Shown here one piece after another: positions 9,649 through 19,456 of a DNA stretch of 43,752 nucleotides. Source of the DNA: a virus; the IMG/VR virus record IMGVR_UViG_3300027810_000018, positions 1 to 43,752 of that record, one strand, 5' to 3'. The position numbers were made by a program, and so were the translations under genes. Every line of letters starts with the position of its first letter. Position 1 is the stretch's first letter. The notes beneath the pieces were generated by a model. The model searched no databases and had not been told where the DNA came from. It saw nothing but the letters and a program-made list of their open reading frames with translations.

Positions 9649-11373
9649 TTATTTTGATTCTCCTTCTATTCCAAAAATTTCTTTCTTCATTGCATTGATG
9701 TATAAATAAGGATTTTCTTGATTATCAATCATCCATGCAGACCATTCTTTAAATAGTGCTGGAGTAAATTCCGCAGCTATTGTAGGTTTGGATGTTTTAT
9801 GCTCATCTATAGCCATAAGCCAAGGGCTTGACTTATAAGGAGTTCCTTTTAAAGCATCAATAACATCTTGATTTGAAGATTGGAATACCCATTCAGGAAT
9901 CCAGTCTCCTTTCTTTACACTTAGATTAAATGTTTTATCCCCTAGCAAGTTGCCTTGAACCATGCTAACATTAATGTCTTCAGTAGCTGTTCGCATCATT
10001 CTTACGTCAGTAGGAGATACGTCAAAGATTTCTGATTTAGATAATAGCCCTGGAGGAATATTTTTATCGCCTACTTTCCTAGAACTTACATTCCTTGTGT
10101 TTGGTGGAGATTGAAATTGGAAAGTTCTTTTAGCATTCTTAGTTGGTTTTGAAAAAGCCATTACAGAATTTCCTTGAGGGACATACTGAACCGCAGGGTT
10201 TTTGCCGCTATAATCTATATATGGATTATCATCTTCTAGCCCAACAATAAGATTCCAAGCGGAACGCTCATCCTCGCCTTTATCTACACCTGAACCAAAA
10301 GGATTAGTCCCTGATAGATTCCCACTCGTAGGAATCAATAAACTACCTTCTCCTCCAGTAATCTTAGTCTCTGTACTCATAGGTTCAGGAGAAATGATTA
10401 TATCTGCTTCTGTTGCCGCAGGGATTTCATTTTTCCCATTTGATGTAGAGTCTTTAATATGAGTTGATGATAAACCTCTTTTGCTATTTGCTCTAGCTAC
10501 ATCCATTACATATTCTTTTATATCTACTTCGTCATCATCATTTAGATACTTGTCTCCGTGTTTTCTTGCTGCTTTTTCAAGAGCCTTATTAGTAGCATCA
10601 GGATATTTTTGGTTAGTTATAGCTGTAAATGCAGATGCATATAGAATTTCATCTGCAACACTTTCTTTAGTTACCCTGTCCTTTCCTCCGTCAACATTAG
10701 CGTATTCTGTATTAATCGTATCCTGGCTTATATCTTTAACAGAATTTTTTATGATACTGTTTACATCAATAGTTGGAGCTATATTATTATATAAATTTTC
10801 TACTCCCCCAACAAACTGTGACTCCCCATTCTCTCCTGGTTCTGTGTATTTAGAAGCCCAAGCATCATCAAAGATAGAAGTATTACTTATTTTATTTGCA
10901 ATATTCATATTATCTTCGCTAGAAAACGCACTATCGCTTTGTAATAAGGTGTTTAAATCATCCTGTTGCTTTTGCAACCCTTCTGAAACTATAATCTCTT
11001 TTAAAAATTTTCCCTCTAATTCTCTATCTTCGGTTATAGCCCTAGGGTCTCCATTCATTATAGCTTCAATATTATTTTGTCTATTTGACAGGAACTTGTC
11101 TCTACTATTAAAGATTCCGTCAGTATCAACTCGCCTAACTTTACCTACTTTAATTTCATTAGCCTTAGCTAGAAATTCTTGTTCAGTTTTTAATTTAGCT
11201 GAATTCTTAGCGGCTCTAGTTGCAGCCTCTTTTGCATTCGCTAATTCCTCCGCAGCAAGTCTTTTTTTATTGTCATCAAATATACCATCAGCAGTCTTTC
11301 GTATATAACTATTGTCATATACTTGTGCTTTACCATATCCTATTAAATTTTTTCCTGCGTATTTAATTGCCAT
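9649..11373 (-). CDS. Internal virion / cargo-like protein, 574 aa
   Basis: Not recognised by sequence. The N-terminal 110 residues are Ala/Lys/Glu-rich and probably coiled coil (AAEELANAKEAATRAAKNSA), with a repeated motif TADGIFDDN / TDTDGIFNSR-like around residues 27 and 85. The remainder is soluble, with no signal peptide or membrane segment. It sits 7 nt upstream of the 3015-aa gene and 2 nt downstream of the 308-aa gene, the position where short-tailed phages keep internal core or cargo proteins. That role is inferred from position. Confidence 0.6.
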   Translation of the reverse strand: MAIKYAGKNLIGYGKAQVYDNSYIRKTADGIFDDNKKRLAAEELANAKEAATRAAKNSAKLKTEQEFLAKANEIKVGKVRRVDTDGIFNSRDKFLSNRQNNIEAIMNGDPRAITEDRELEGKFLKEIIVSEGLQKQQDDLNTLLQSDSAFSSEDNMNIANKISNTSIFDDAWASKYTEPGENGESQFVGGVENLYNNIAPTIDVNSIIKNSVKDISQDTINTEYANVDGGKDRVTKESVADEILYASAFTAITNQKYPDATNKALEKAARKHGDKYLNDDDEVDIKEYVMDVARANSKRGLSSTHIKDSTSNGKNEIPAATEADIIISPEPMSTETKITGGEGSLLIPTSGNLSGTNPFGSGVDKGEDERSAWNLIVGLEDDNPYIDYSGKNPAVQYVPQGNSVMAFSKPTKNAKRTFQFQSPPNTRNVSSRKVGDKNIPPGLLSKSEIFDVSPTDVRMMRTATEDINVSMVQGNLLGDKTFNLSVKKGDWIPEWVFQSSNQDVIDALKGTPYKSSPWLMAIDEHKTSKPTIAAEFTPALFKEWSAWMIDNQENPYLYINAMKKEIFGIEGESK

Positions 11374-11375
11374 AG

Positions 11376-12302
11376 TTAAAATTGTGTATTATAAATTGGA
11401 TTTCCGAACATATCTGTTCCTATCTGGACTTTATTATTAGAACCGTCTCCAGAGATATTCACTTTATTGTATAAATTTCCTGTAGAGTTATCATTAAGAG
11501 GATTATTTTGAATATATGTATTTAATGGATTACTATTAGCTCCTCCTAATCCAAATCCTCCAGGCTGAATACCTCCAAATCCATTAGCCCCGAAGGAACT
11601 TGTCTTTAACTGAGGAAAACTATTCATTAAGTTTTGATTGACATTTAATTGATTACTATTTGATTGATTACTATTTGATTGATTACTATTTGATTGATTA
11701 CCGCCTAATGCTGCGATAGCTAAATTATTTTGTCTATTGAGTTCGGATTGTTTGTTTGCATTCAATTGAGCTGCACCTTGACCAATTCCTCCTATTGCAG
11801 TGTCCATACCTGCACTTATGTTTTGAGAACCAGCTCCTTGTTGAGCTCTAGCGTAATCTAAGTCAGAAGAATATTCATTGTATTGATGTTCAAATCTTTT
11901 CATCTTATAGTCAGCCATTACAGACCTAGCATCCATAGCTCTCTGCATGTTTTGCTGCCTAGCGTTTGTATCATCTACCAATAATTGTCTGTTAGATAGG
12001 TTTTCATTACCTTGTATCTGGGATATAATCCCCAACCCTCCTCTCCTATCAGAAGAATTTCTTAAAGCAGTCTGAGATGTTCTTTGTTGATTTTCTAGGA
12101 AAGCTCTCTTTTGTTCAGCTGGTAATCCTTGATATGATTGCTTTTCAGCAATAGACATATTCTTAGCTATCTCTGGTGGTATTTGGAATTCAGGAGCTGT
12201 TAAGTCACCCTCCATAGCAATACCATCTTGCTTTTGCTTATAGCCTTGGTACATTTTAATACCTCCTCCAACTACCGCTACACCTGCTGCTATCCAACTC
12301 AT
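11376..12302 (-). CDS. Putative internal virion protein with hydrophobic N-terminus, 308 aa
   Basis: Residues 3-17 (WIAAGVAVVGGGIKM) form a Gly/Ala-rich hydrophobic segment, followed by a Gln/Arg-rich helical middle (residues about 60-160) and a low-complexity Asn/Gln/Gly C-terminus. The layout resembles small T7 gp14-like internal proteins that enter the host envelope at ejection; this comparison is by architecture only. Around residues 200-218 the unit NQSNS repeats, encoded by a 15-bp tandem repeat. The start codon overlaps the cupin gene's stop by 4 nt. Confidence 0.55.
   Translation of the reverse strand: MSWIAAGVAVVGGGIKMYQGYKQKQDGIAMEGDLTAPEFQIPPEIAKNMSIAEKQSYQGLPAEQKRAFLENQQRTSQTALRNSSDRRGGLGIISQIQGNENLSNRQLLVDDTNARQQNMQRAMDARSVMADYKMKRFEHQYNEYSSDLDYARAQQGAGSQNISAGMDTAIGGIGQGAAQLNANKQSELNRQNNLAIAALGGNQSNSNQSNSNQSNSNQLNVNQNLMNSFPQLKTSSFGANGFGGIQPGGFGLGGANSNPLNTYIQNNPLNDNSTGNLYNKVNISGDGSNNKVQIGTDMFGNPIYNTQF
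11646..11700. repeat. 15-bp tandem repeat, about 3.5 copies, inside the 308-aa gene
   Basis: The plus strand shows the unit TGATTGATTACTATT repeated head to tail, encoding NQSNS repeats on the minus strand. Copies look identical, which suggests recent slippage. Being a multiple of three it keeps the frame, so copy number may vary between relatives. Confidence 0.85.
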
Positions 12303-12820
12303 AAGCTTAATATTTTAATTATTTTATTCTTTATTTTCTTTACCATTCCTTTTTCTGAGGATATGAATTTATTGTACTCATTATAATCCTTAGCTATAAC
12401 TATTTTTTCTAACTCCTTCAAATCCCTAGTATTAGTAGGGTTGTGATGGATTGTAGTCCATACTAAGTCAGTTATAGCATATAAAGCCCTCTTAGTACCT
12501 CCTTTTGACATCATTGATAAAGGAGCCTTTAGAACTTCACTACCTCCATCTTCTGTTAAAACTAACACTTCTCCTGACATTAAATAGTTAGGATGTTGGT
12601 GCTTATGTATCTTTCCTGTTATTACCATTCCTGCTGGTATCGCTATCTCTCTACAATATATCCCCTCTGAAAACGAATGAGTTAAAGGACATTTTTCTGT
12701 ATCATTAAAGAAAGGTTCTAGCCCTTCTTGTTCTGATTTAGATATAGTTTCCTCTATATTGTATATCACTCTTCTTATTTCCTCCTTTAATTCTTTGTTA
12801 ACTATAGATACTTCACTCAT
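12299..12820 (-). CDS. Cupin-fold protein in the tail module, 173 aa
   Basis: The core reads GKIHKHQHPNYLMSGEVLVL and continues to TTIHHNPTN. The spaced H-x-H-x-H motif followed by a Gly-turn and a later His-His pair is what a cupin beta-barrel shows, and these residues could bind a metal. Residues about 1-60 carry a helix and CPLTHSFSEGIYCREI. Cupin-like proteins of this size occur in podovirus morphogenesis clusters, usually without known activity. It has its own promoter (12839-12869) and is coupled to the 308-aa gene. It may be a minor tail protein or an assembly enzyme; the fold assignment is fairly sure, the function is not. Confidence 0.65.
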   Translation of the reverse strand: MSEVSIVNKELKEEIRRVIYNIEETISKSEQEGLEPFFNDTEKCPLTHSFSEGIYCREIAIPAGMVITGKIHKHQHPNYLMSGEVLVLTEDGGSEVLKAPLSMMSKGGTKRALYAITDLVWTTIHHNPTNTRDLKELEKIVIAKDYNEYNKFISSEKGMVKKIKNKIIKILSL

Positions 12821-12838
12821 AACTTAAATTTAATATTA

Positions 12839-12869
12839 CAAATATACCTATTTAATATTAAATAAGCAA
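12839..12869 (-). promoter_or_regulatory. Bacteroidota promoter before the cupin gene
   Basis: On the minus strand TTG (12869-12867) is followed after 20 nt by TATATTTG (12846-12839), 18 nt before the ATG at 12820. This is the only late-strand box I found with a well-spaced -33 TTG, so it may be read by the unaided host sigma factor. It begins right after the stop of the muzzle-like gene. Confidence 0.7.
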
Positions 12870-12870
12870 G

Positions 12871-15800
12871 TTATTTATTGCTTCGTTGACTAGGGGCGAA
12901 GTTGAAATTCACTCCAAATACCTTAGTTAGCTTATTAGAAAATATCTTTAATTTAGCTAGTAAAGTGACATCCCTCATTCTATCTCCTTCAATTAATCCT
13001 CCGTCACTATTTATATCATTCATTATATCGCTATAGTGTATATTCTCTCTAGTATCAAAATCCTCTGCTAATAGAGCTGTTTCCTGTCCATTAGGACTAG
13101 TGAATGTTACTCCCCATTTATCATCACTTTCCTGACTGAACGATTGGTACACCTTATTATTTGATGGAGCCTCATTACTAACAACCCATAACTCAGAATC
13201 ATAATCAACTCCGTAGAAGTTATTGTAAGTGTTGTATGATTTTAATTCTCCTTGAGCATCTATATATGTTCCAGATATATTATGTCTGTATATGTTACCT
13301 TCATTAAACGAAACAAATCCAGTTCCTTTGATACACATCATTTCAGGGATATAAGAATAGAATGAATTCCATCTATTAGATGATTCACAGAAACCTATTG
13401 TATATGGAGCTATTATTTGCTTATCTTTAACTACAATATCATTCCCATCTTTATCTTGAATAATCATGTAAGTCCATACTCCTTCTGATGATATTACATA
13501 TTCATTAAACTTAGTATCATACACTCCAAGAACTCTATGTCGGCCAGCTCCTTTATGTTGAACTATTTCTTCAAAATTATCAGTAAAGAAGTTCTTCATT
13601 TTATATTCTGAGATTGGAGTAAATCCATCATTAGATAGCCTTACAACTGCACCTCTCTTCATATCTACAAAGTACATTGCACTACCATAAGCAGCAAATG
13701 ATTCTGGGTTCTTATTAATACCATAGTTACCTAGATAAGGTACTGCTTGAGATAATACAGAGTCAGATGTAGCTACATTCCCACTACCATCTATATTGTA
13801 AAGAACATTTCTATTTACTAATGATTGAGATACTTTATCCTCTTGGAAGATAATTAATTTATTATCTCTTGAATGAAGCTTCTGTATTGAATTATAATCT
13901 CTCTCGAACTCCTGAAATGATACATCAGGGAAGAAAGAAGATAGTCCATTTATATTTGTATTAGGTATGTAAGACTCTGAGTATAAACAAGTTGAATGCT
14001 TTCTACTTCTTTTAAAGTCTTCTAATACAGCGTTAGGTCTTCCTTTATCCCAGTAATCTGATTTGAATTTATCAGAGAAATGGAATGACTCTATTAATGT
14101 TAATAGTTTATTGGAATGAGAATTTCTATATCTTAAGTAAACATCTCCACTTAAAAAAGTACCTGTTGCTGGTTGAGTCCCCGTTACTTGACTTACCCCT
14201 AATGAATCTATATTATTATGAAATCTAGAAGGAGTCCCAGGCATTCCAATAAGACCAACCTCTCCAAATTCATGGTATATCGTTTTATCAGAATCTGTTT
14301 TCTTTTTAGGCGAATAAATTTCTATTGTATAATTTTCAAATCCTGGTATTGGAGTAGTATTATCCAAATAATTAGAATTTGCTGCTAGAATATTTTGCAG
14401 TACAATCTCTTTAGATATTACTAAAAAATCTTTATTATCATATTGAGAGTGAGGAGTCCCAGAAGTTACTTCTTCGGTAGAATGAATTATCCTAGGAAAT
14501 TCTCTTTCTCCAACAACTCCTAATATTTTAAATTCATAAGGAGTATTAATAGCTGGTAAATGGGAATTATCAGCAACAATCCTAAGTATATCTCCATCTT
14601 GCCATGTGTAATTCATAACCTCATGACCTCCATCTCCTCTTTGAAATTTCTTTATATTAGTAATGTCTACAAGATAATTTTCACTATATACTCCATCTGA
14701 AATTATAGAAGGAAATCCAGTGGCAGTATCGGTAGTTTCCTTGCCAAACCTAAGTGCAGTTGTTCCATCGTATATACCATCAGTAACACACTGTATAAAG
14801 TTATCTGTAAGAGTATTCCCACTATAAACCCATTGGTAATGTGTAGCCCAATCTGGAGGTTGATTATGAATTTCCCAATTAATATTCCATTCTCCAGAAT
14901 AACCAAGAGGAGTAATACTAGTAACTTCTGTTACTCTAGGTATGTATACCCCAGAATTAGCTATATTCTCATTAGTTATTCTGCTTATATTTACAGAAGA
15001 ACTCCTGTTACCTCTATCAAAATATACTAATCCAAATCTATGGTGAGCTCCAGATTTGAATACCCCAGCAACAACTGATGCTGATGTTGATGTCGGGCAT
15101 ATAGACTGCATTATATAAGCATCAGAAATTGGTATAGAAATTCCTGAAAAATATGCCTGAAAAATATCATCAATGTCAGAGCCTGGAGTAGGAGTATATT
15201 CTATAAAGGCATGCTCGTGACCTGACCCTTGACACAACGAAAGTGAAGAATTAGTTCCAGTTGAGCAAAATGATTTCTTTGTTTCATACCAATATGAGTC
15301 ATCATTAAGTTTATACGAGCTCATGCACCACTTAAAAGCTCCAGTAGTAGGATTGTAGTCGTAAAAGCTATCTGTCGTTCCTCCTGGAGTATTATCATGA
15401 TTGTATCCAGTAGGTATATTAGACATTAGACCAGAAAAACTTTGAAACGCTGCTCTATCGGGATTCCTTCCTGACCATTGATTAAATCTAGATACCTCTC
15501 CATTTCCTGCTCCCTCACCCATAGATGCCCATTTTGTCTTATAATCCATCCAGCCATTTCCATTCCATTCTAATCCCCCGTCTTTCAAATCATTCCAATA
15601 TATGTGATTCCTAGATACTCCAGAAGGAGACCATTTAACAGATGTACCATAATTATTTAAAATACATTTCCATTCCAGAATATGCTGAACAACTCCATTT
15701 GAATTCATCCATGTAGCTGGAACCCATGAATAAGATGATGTGTGACCGCCAACTCCAAAGGACGCTGTAGTATAAGCTGATGTACCTAACTGTGCGTTTA

Positions 15801-17307
15801 AATCATTTGCCATATCTAATACTACTTGTTGTGCGGTTTGACCTGCCGCATAAATACTTGATGTATAATCTACACTCATAACCCTAGCGTGAGCTAGATT
15901 TACTGAAGATTTAAGGCAGTAGTCTGGATTCCAATTATTACACCAAGTCCCAAACATAAAATCTTTTATTTCAATATGGTATGATGTTGAGCAACCAGGC
16001 GGAGGTGGGGGAATAGTAATCTGAACCCATGCTCTACTCTTCATTTTTCTCATCTTAGCTCCAGGAGCATCTTCCCAAATATGCTCTACCCTGTGCCTTG
16101 GTGTTAGACTAACTTTAGTTGATATGTCATTTATTACAGGATTGAGTGCTATTACTGCGTTTAAATTAACGTCTATAGGGGTGCTATCTTGCCCTGACTC
16201 AATATTACCATATACCATCCTGTTGCCATCAACAACTTCTTGAGCTTTAGCTAAGTGAGGTATATCGTTATATAGCTTGTTAGATTCAACAGTATCTATA
16301 GTGCTATATGAGCTATCATTATAAAATAAAAAATATAATAGAGAGTTATCATTAGCAGAATTTAATAATTCAATTTCATTACTAGCTCCCGTATAATCTA
16401 ATTGAGATTTAAAATCATCACAACTATTATATTCCGAAGGCGGTGCTGATACAGTAACATATTCATTAATATTTTTTTTGTCAATATCAGCTATAAGAAA
16501 GAAATCATCAGTTCCATTTGTATTTCTTGCAGATATCTGTATTCTTTCTACGGTAGAATGTCCACTTAAAAATTTAATAGGAATACAATTACTTTCATAT
16601 GAAGCAGTACCTTCTACATTATAATACGCATTAAATGAAGAGTTTACAATATTCTTACTCACTGGAGACCATGATGATTTTTCCATATCATCATATATCC
16701 ATCTGTATTTAAACTGCCATGACTTTTCTATTAATTGATTTGAAATTTGACATGAATCCGTTACAAATACATTTGAAATAGGAGGATGTGATGGAGGATA
16801 TTTAATTGCGTCTAAAATTTGTTCCGTCATAGTTAGATAAGCTCCTGTTATCCCTTTATGTATATTAATCTTTCTAGGAGGATTGAAGTCATCCGTCCAA
16901 TATAATAATCCTTCAGGGAATATATCTTCATCAGAACCTACTACATTGATTCCTGTAATAAGATGATTAACATCAAAGTTAAGGATAGGGTCTTGTATAA
17001 TAATTTCTATATTGGCTTTAGCTGGTCTTCTGTATATACCATGGTTTCCATCTGCTGCATGAACAAAATAGATTACAGATTGTGTACTCTTATCTTCATA
17101 AGCTCCTATAACAGTGTCTCCTGCTTGTATATTAGCATTTGAATGCAAGAAGTTAGAGCGAGTATTTTCTACGATACCATCATTACCTTCATCAGATTTA
17201 GTTACACGACAATTAACAGCTTTTTTATAATCTGTTTTAGCCATGAATCTTTCGTTGGTATCCATATCCATCCCTCCACCTGCAAATATCTTTTTCTCTA
17301 TAGCCAT
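12871..17307 (-). CDS. Tail muzzle/nozzle-like protein, 1478 aa
   Basis: The N-terminus (KKIFAGGGMDMDTNERF, then AVNCRV and NDGIVENTRSN) and the motif LLYWTDDFNPPRKINIHKG at about residues 130-150 match what I know of large nozzle or 'muzzle' proteins closing the tail of crAss-like and other Bacteroidota podoviruses. A central Trp/Gly/Ser-rich region (residues about 430-720) looks like an inserted beta-domain. The C-terminal third (SRDNKLIIFQEDKVSQSL, then YFVDMKRGAVVRLSNDGF) resembles beta-propeller blades. It follows three ring/connector-like genes by 2 nt, the expected order. No enzymatic motif is evident. The family call is good; host contact by the insert is inference. Confidence 0.65.
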   Translation of the reverse strand: MAIEKKIFAGGGMDMDTNERFMAKTDYKKAVNCRVTKSDEGNDGIVENTRSNFLHSNANIQAGDTVIGAYEDKSTQSVIYFVHAADGNHGIYRRPAKANIEIIIQDPILNFDVNHLITGINVVGSDEDIFPEGLLYWTDDFNPPRKINIHKGITGAYLTMTEQILDAIKYPPSHPPISNVFVTDSCQISNQLIEKSWQFKYRWIYDDMEKSSWSPVSKNIVNSSFNAYYNVEGTASYESNCIPIKFLSGHSTVERIQISARNTNGTDDFFLIADIDKKNINEYVTVSAPPSEYNSCDDFKSQLDYTGASNEIELLNSANDNSLLYFLFYNDSSYSTIDTVESNKLYNDIPHLAKAQEVVDGNRMVYGNIESGQDSTPIDVNLNAVIALNPVINDISTKVSLTPRHRVEHIWEDAPGAKMRKMKSRAWVQITIPPPPPGCSTSYHIEIKDFMFGTWCNNWNPDYCLKSSVNLAHARVMSVDYTSSIYAAGQTAQQVVLDMANDLNAQLGTSAYTTASFGVGGHTSSYSWVPATWMNSNGVVQHILEWKCILNNYGTSVKWSPSGVSRNHIYWNDLKDGGLEWNGNGWMDYKTKWASMGEGAGNGEVSRFNQWSGRNPDRAAFQSFSGLMSNIPTGYNHDNTPGGTTDSFYDYNPTTGAFKWCMSSYKLNDDSYWYETKKSFCSTGTNSSLSLCQGSGHEHAFIEYTPTPGSDIDDIFQAYFSGISIPISDAYIMQSICPTSTSASVVAGVFKSGAHHRFGLVYFDRGNRSSSVNISRITNENIANSGVYIPRVTEVTSITPLGYSGEWNINWEIHNQPPDWATHYQWVYSGNTLTDNFIQCVTDGIYDGTTALRFGKETTDTATGFPSIISDGVYSENYLVDITNIKKFQRGDGGHEVMNYTWQDGDILRIVADNSHLPAINTPYEFKILGVVGEREFPRIIHSTEEVTSGTPHSQYDNKDFLVISKEIVLQNILAANSNYLDNTTPIPGFENYTIEIYSPKKKTDSDKTIYHEFGEVGLIGMPGTPSRFHNNIDSLGVSQVTGTQPATGTFLSGDVYLRYRNSHSNKLLTLIESFHFSDKFKSDYWDKGRPNAVLEDFKRSRKHSTCLYSESYIPNTNINGLSSFFPDVSFQEFERDYNSIQKLHSRDNKLIIFQEDKVSQSLVNRNVLYNIDGSGNVATSDSVLSQAVPYLGNYGINKNPESFAAYGSAMYFVDMKRGAVVRLSNDGFTPISEYKMKNFFTDNFEEIVQHKGAGRHRVLGVYDTKFNEYVISSEGVWTYMIIQDKDGNDIVVKDKQIIAPYTIGFCESSNRWNSFYSYIPEMMCIKGTGFVSFNEGNIYRHNISGTYIDAQGELKSYNTYNNFYGVDYDSELWVVSNEAPSNNKVYQSFSQESDDKWGVTFTSPNGQETALLAEDFDTRENIHYSDIMNDINSDGGLIEGDRMRDVTLLAKLKIFSNKLTKVFGVNFNFAPSQRSNK

Positions 17308-17309
17308 GT

Positions 17310-18047
17310 TTAGAATTTAGGAGATTGCTTAAAACCTTTTCTTGTAATTTGTCTTGCTTGGTCAGGAGTAAAGTTTACTATTCTAGCTCTTGCTAATCTT
17401 TTCTCATTGTAAAAATCTCTTCTAGCAGATTCTTTTTCTTGAAGAGGAACATTGTTTCTCCTTTGTACAAGCTTCCAGTACACATAAGCCCTTAGAGCTT
17501 CCTCGGCCATAGCATTAACCTTCATGTCTCCATTAACCGAAGAGCCATCCGATATGTATTCTAGTATTAATTTGTTACCATCTAAATCTGAAGATAAAGC
17601 AATTTGATTCCTCTCTCTATCTATTCTGTAATATCCATTACTATTCTGTCCTCCTCCAAGTCCATACAGCCCTCCAGTAGCTTCTCCATTTCTATAGTTG
17701 CCAGAGTAGTTTTCATTACCTCTTTGTCCTCCTGAAGTTGGATTTCCACAAGTATCTATATTATTAGCTATACATATTTGCTCGTCAAATCCTAGTGTCT
17801 GTATTCTACCATCAGAACCACATATACCAATTTTAGCGTAGTTAATATAGTCTTTAGGTAAATCTACAGTAAGATTGCTATTAACATCTAGACTTGCTAC
17901 TTTAACTTGCATTAAGATGTCAAAGGTAAGCTCTTTTAAGCCTCTTATAGCGATATCTAAGTATTGCATGTATTTATGTTCGGAAGTCTCTCCCTGCTGT
18001 ATTAGGAGTGATTTAATAACTTCATCTAATGTAGTGTCTAATGCCAT
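17310..18047 (-). CDS. Putative head-tail connector / tail ring protein, 245 aa
   Basis: The N-terminal half is helical (TLDEVIKSLLIQQGETSE, then YLDIAIRGLKELTFDIL) followed by beta sequence with TVDLPKDYINYAKIGI. A Gly/Asn-rich loop lies in the middle (about residues 100-140), then LILEYISDGS and an Arg-rich helical tail (AMAEEALRAYVYWKLVQRR). The pattern 'PxDyinyvkIg ... leYisd ... ealrayvyWk' recurs in connector proteins of Bacteroidota podoviruses. It lies directly before the muzzle-like gene, fitting a ring between portal and muzzle. Exact ring identity is unknown. Confidence 0.55.
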   Translation of the reverse strand: MALDTTLDEVIKSLLIQQGETSEHKYMQYLDIAIRGLKELTFDILMQVKVASLDVNSNLTVDLPKDYINYAKIGICGSDGRIQTLGFDEQICIANNIDTCGNPTSGGQRGNENYSGNYRNGEATGGLYGLGGGQNSNGYYRIDRERNQIALSSDLDGNKLILEYISDGSSVNGDMKVNAMAEEALRAYVYWKLVQRRNNVPLQEKESARRDFYNEKRLARARIVNFTPDQARQITRKGFKQSPKF

Positions 18048-18048
18048 A

Positions 18049-18675
18049 TTATTCTATATTATCGTTTTGTTCATCATTAGGGATTTGCTTCATTGAAGCG
18101 TATAATCCAATAACATTTCTTATAACTTCTGACTCCAAATCAGAAGGGATTGGGAATGGTGCATCAGGCTCTAAATCTCCTGAGTTCATTACCATCTTAA
18201 CAATCACCGTGTTACCGCAGCAATCATCTACTCCATCATTGTAATACAATCTATCTCCTTCTAACCAGTAACCTCCTCTTCCTCCTATCATAGAGGATAA
18301 CAATCCATTGTAAAGACTTAAGGAGCCATTAGGCATTCTAACAAATGCATTGTATTGGTCTTTTGTATAACTAACGTGAGCTATTCCTTTATCTTCAGGT
18401 AAAGACATTACACGGCCTGGTAAATCTGAGTATAACAAACCTTTTACTGTATCTTTCTTTATCTTTATACTATCGAATGCAGATACAACATCTCCAGGTA
18501 TTGTAGGATTACCCATCTTCATGGATTCAAACAACCTAAGCCTAACCAATCTATCTCTCTCTTGCTCTATAGCTAAAAGAAGTTCTCTAGGGTCTATAGA
18601 ATTATCCGTACTTATATCTCCTGAATTAAGTATCCTAAGTATCTGTTCTGCTAATTGTTTTTTTGTAGTAGCCAT
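18049..18675 (-). CDS. Putative connector / ring protein, 208 aa
   Basis: It starts with a helix (TKKQLAEQILRILNSGDIS) and REL LLAIEQERDRLVR-type sequence, then a beta-rich middle with LPGRVMSLPEDKGIAHVSY and YWLEGDRLYYND, and ends in a helix with IPSDLESEVIRNVIGLY. It resembles small structural proteins found beside connector genes in related phages. Its stop is 1 nt from the next start and its start touches the 256-aa gene's stop, so the three are probably co-translated components of one assembly. Confidence 0.5.
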   Translation of the reverse strand: MATTKKQLAEQILRILNSGDISTDNSIDPRELLLAIEQERDRLVRLRLFESMKMGNPTIPGDVVSAFDSIKIKKDTVKGLLYSDLPGRVMSLPEDKGIAHVSYTKDQYNAFVRMPNGSLSLYNGLLSSMIGGRGGYWLEGDRLYYNDGVDDCCGNTVIVKMVMNSGDLEPDAPFPIPSDLESEVIRNVIGLYASMKQIPNDEQNDNIE

Positions 18676-19446
18676 TTATATTCCTGTTTGTCGTTTACCT
18701 TCACTGTATTGAGTTAAATCAGCTTCTCTAAGGTTAATGCCTACAAAAGATAATATTCTAACTGCAATCTCATTAAACACTTGTTCAGGCCACTCTAAAT
18801 CAATGGAGTTAGCTGCATCATACTGAGGCTTTGAAGCTGGAGTTGTAAAAGCCCATAATGCTTTAGCTGGTCTTCTTAAGTAAACAAAATCAACAGAACC
18901 TATGTCTTTAGGATGATACTGAACTCCTTCACTATAGAAAGTTAATATTGGATACTCTCTTGTAGGAGCTACAATAGAAGAACCAAGAATATTAGCTAAT
19001 TCAAAATCATCTATAGGTCTAACGCTTACAACTTTATTTACAACAGAAGCTTTAATGTTTTTTCTCTTCTCTTCTTTACTACAGCCAGGACAATCTGAAT
19101 TCATATCCTTACTTGATATCGAACTATCTAAGTATGTGGATGAAGCTGAAGAAAAGTGTAGGTAATCTAAAGGATACTCCATTATACCAGTTGCAGGTAC
19201 ATAAAGAGTTCCTCTAACTATAAATTCTCTTAAATCATCAGAGATTTTCTGAGTTTGATTGTATGCAACTCTAGGGATTGGTCTTCCTGGCTGATACTCA
19301 GCAGGGTTTCCGTATCTCTCCATAAATAATTGCATCTGAGCTCTATCAACTGACAAGTTGAACTCTGAGGGTTTGATAAATCCAGATTGCTCTTTGTTAG
19401 CAACAAACTGAACAAACTTATATAATTCGTCAATATTTATAGCCAT
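18676..19446 (-). CDS. Putative connector / ring protein, 256 aa
   Basis: The N-terminus is helical (MAINIDELYKFVQFVANKEQ) and followed by LSVDRAQMQLFMERYGNP, a pattern seen in structural proteins of other Bacteroidota phages. A CPGCSKEEKRK segment at about residues 118-128 contains two close cysteines. The C-terminus has YLRRPAKALWAF and LEWPEQVFNEIAVRILSF. Position between fibre genes and the connector pair suggests a head-tail interface protein. No catalytic motif. Confidence 0.5.
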   Translation of the reverse strand: MAINIDELYKFVQFVANKEQSGFIKPSEFNLSVDRAQMQLFMERYGNPAEYQPGRPIPRVAYNQTQKISDDLREFIVRGTLYVPATGIMEYPLDYLHFSSASSTYLDSSISSKDMNSDCPGCSKEEKRKNIKASVVNKVVSVRPIDDFELANILGSSIVAPTREYPILTFYSEGVQYHPKDIGSVDFVYLRRPAKALWAFTTPASKPQYDAANSIDLEWPEQVFNEIAVRILSFVGINLREADLTQYSEGKRQTGI

Positions 19447-19456
19447 TTATTTTGTT

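Noticed and set aside
10481-11308. A 275-codon plus-strand frame opposite the 574-aa gene
   Set aside because: Composition is that of an antisense shadow, and the minus-strand gene fits its neighbours perfectly.
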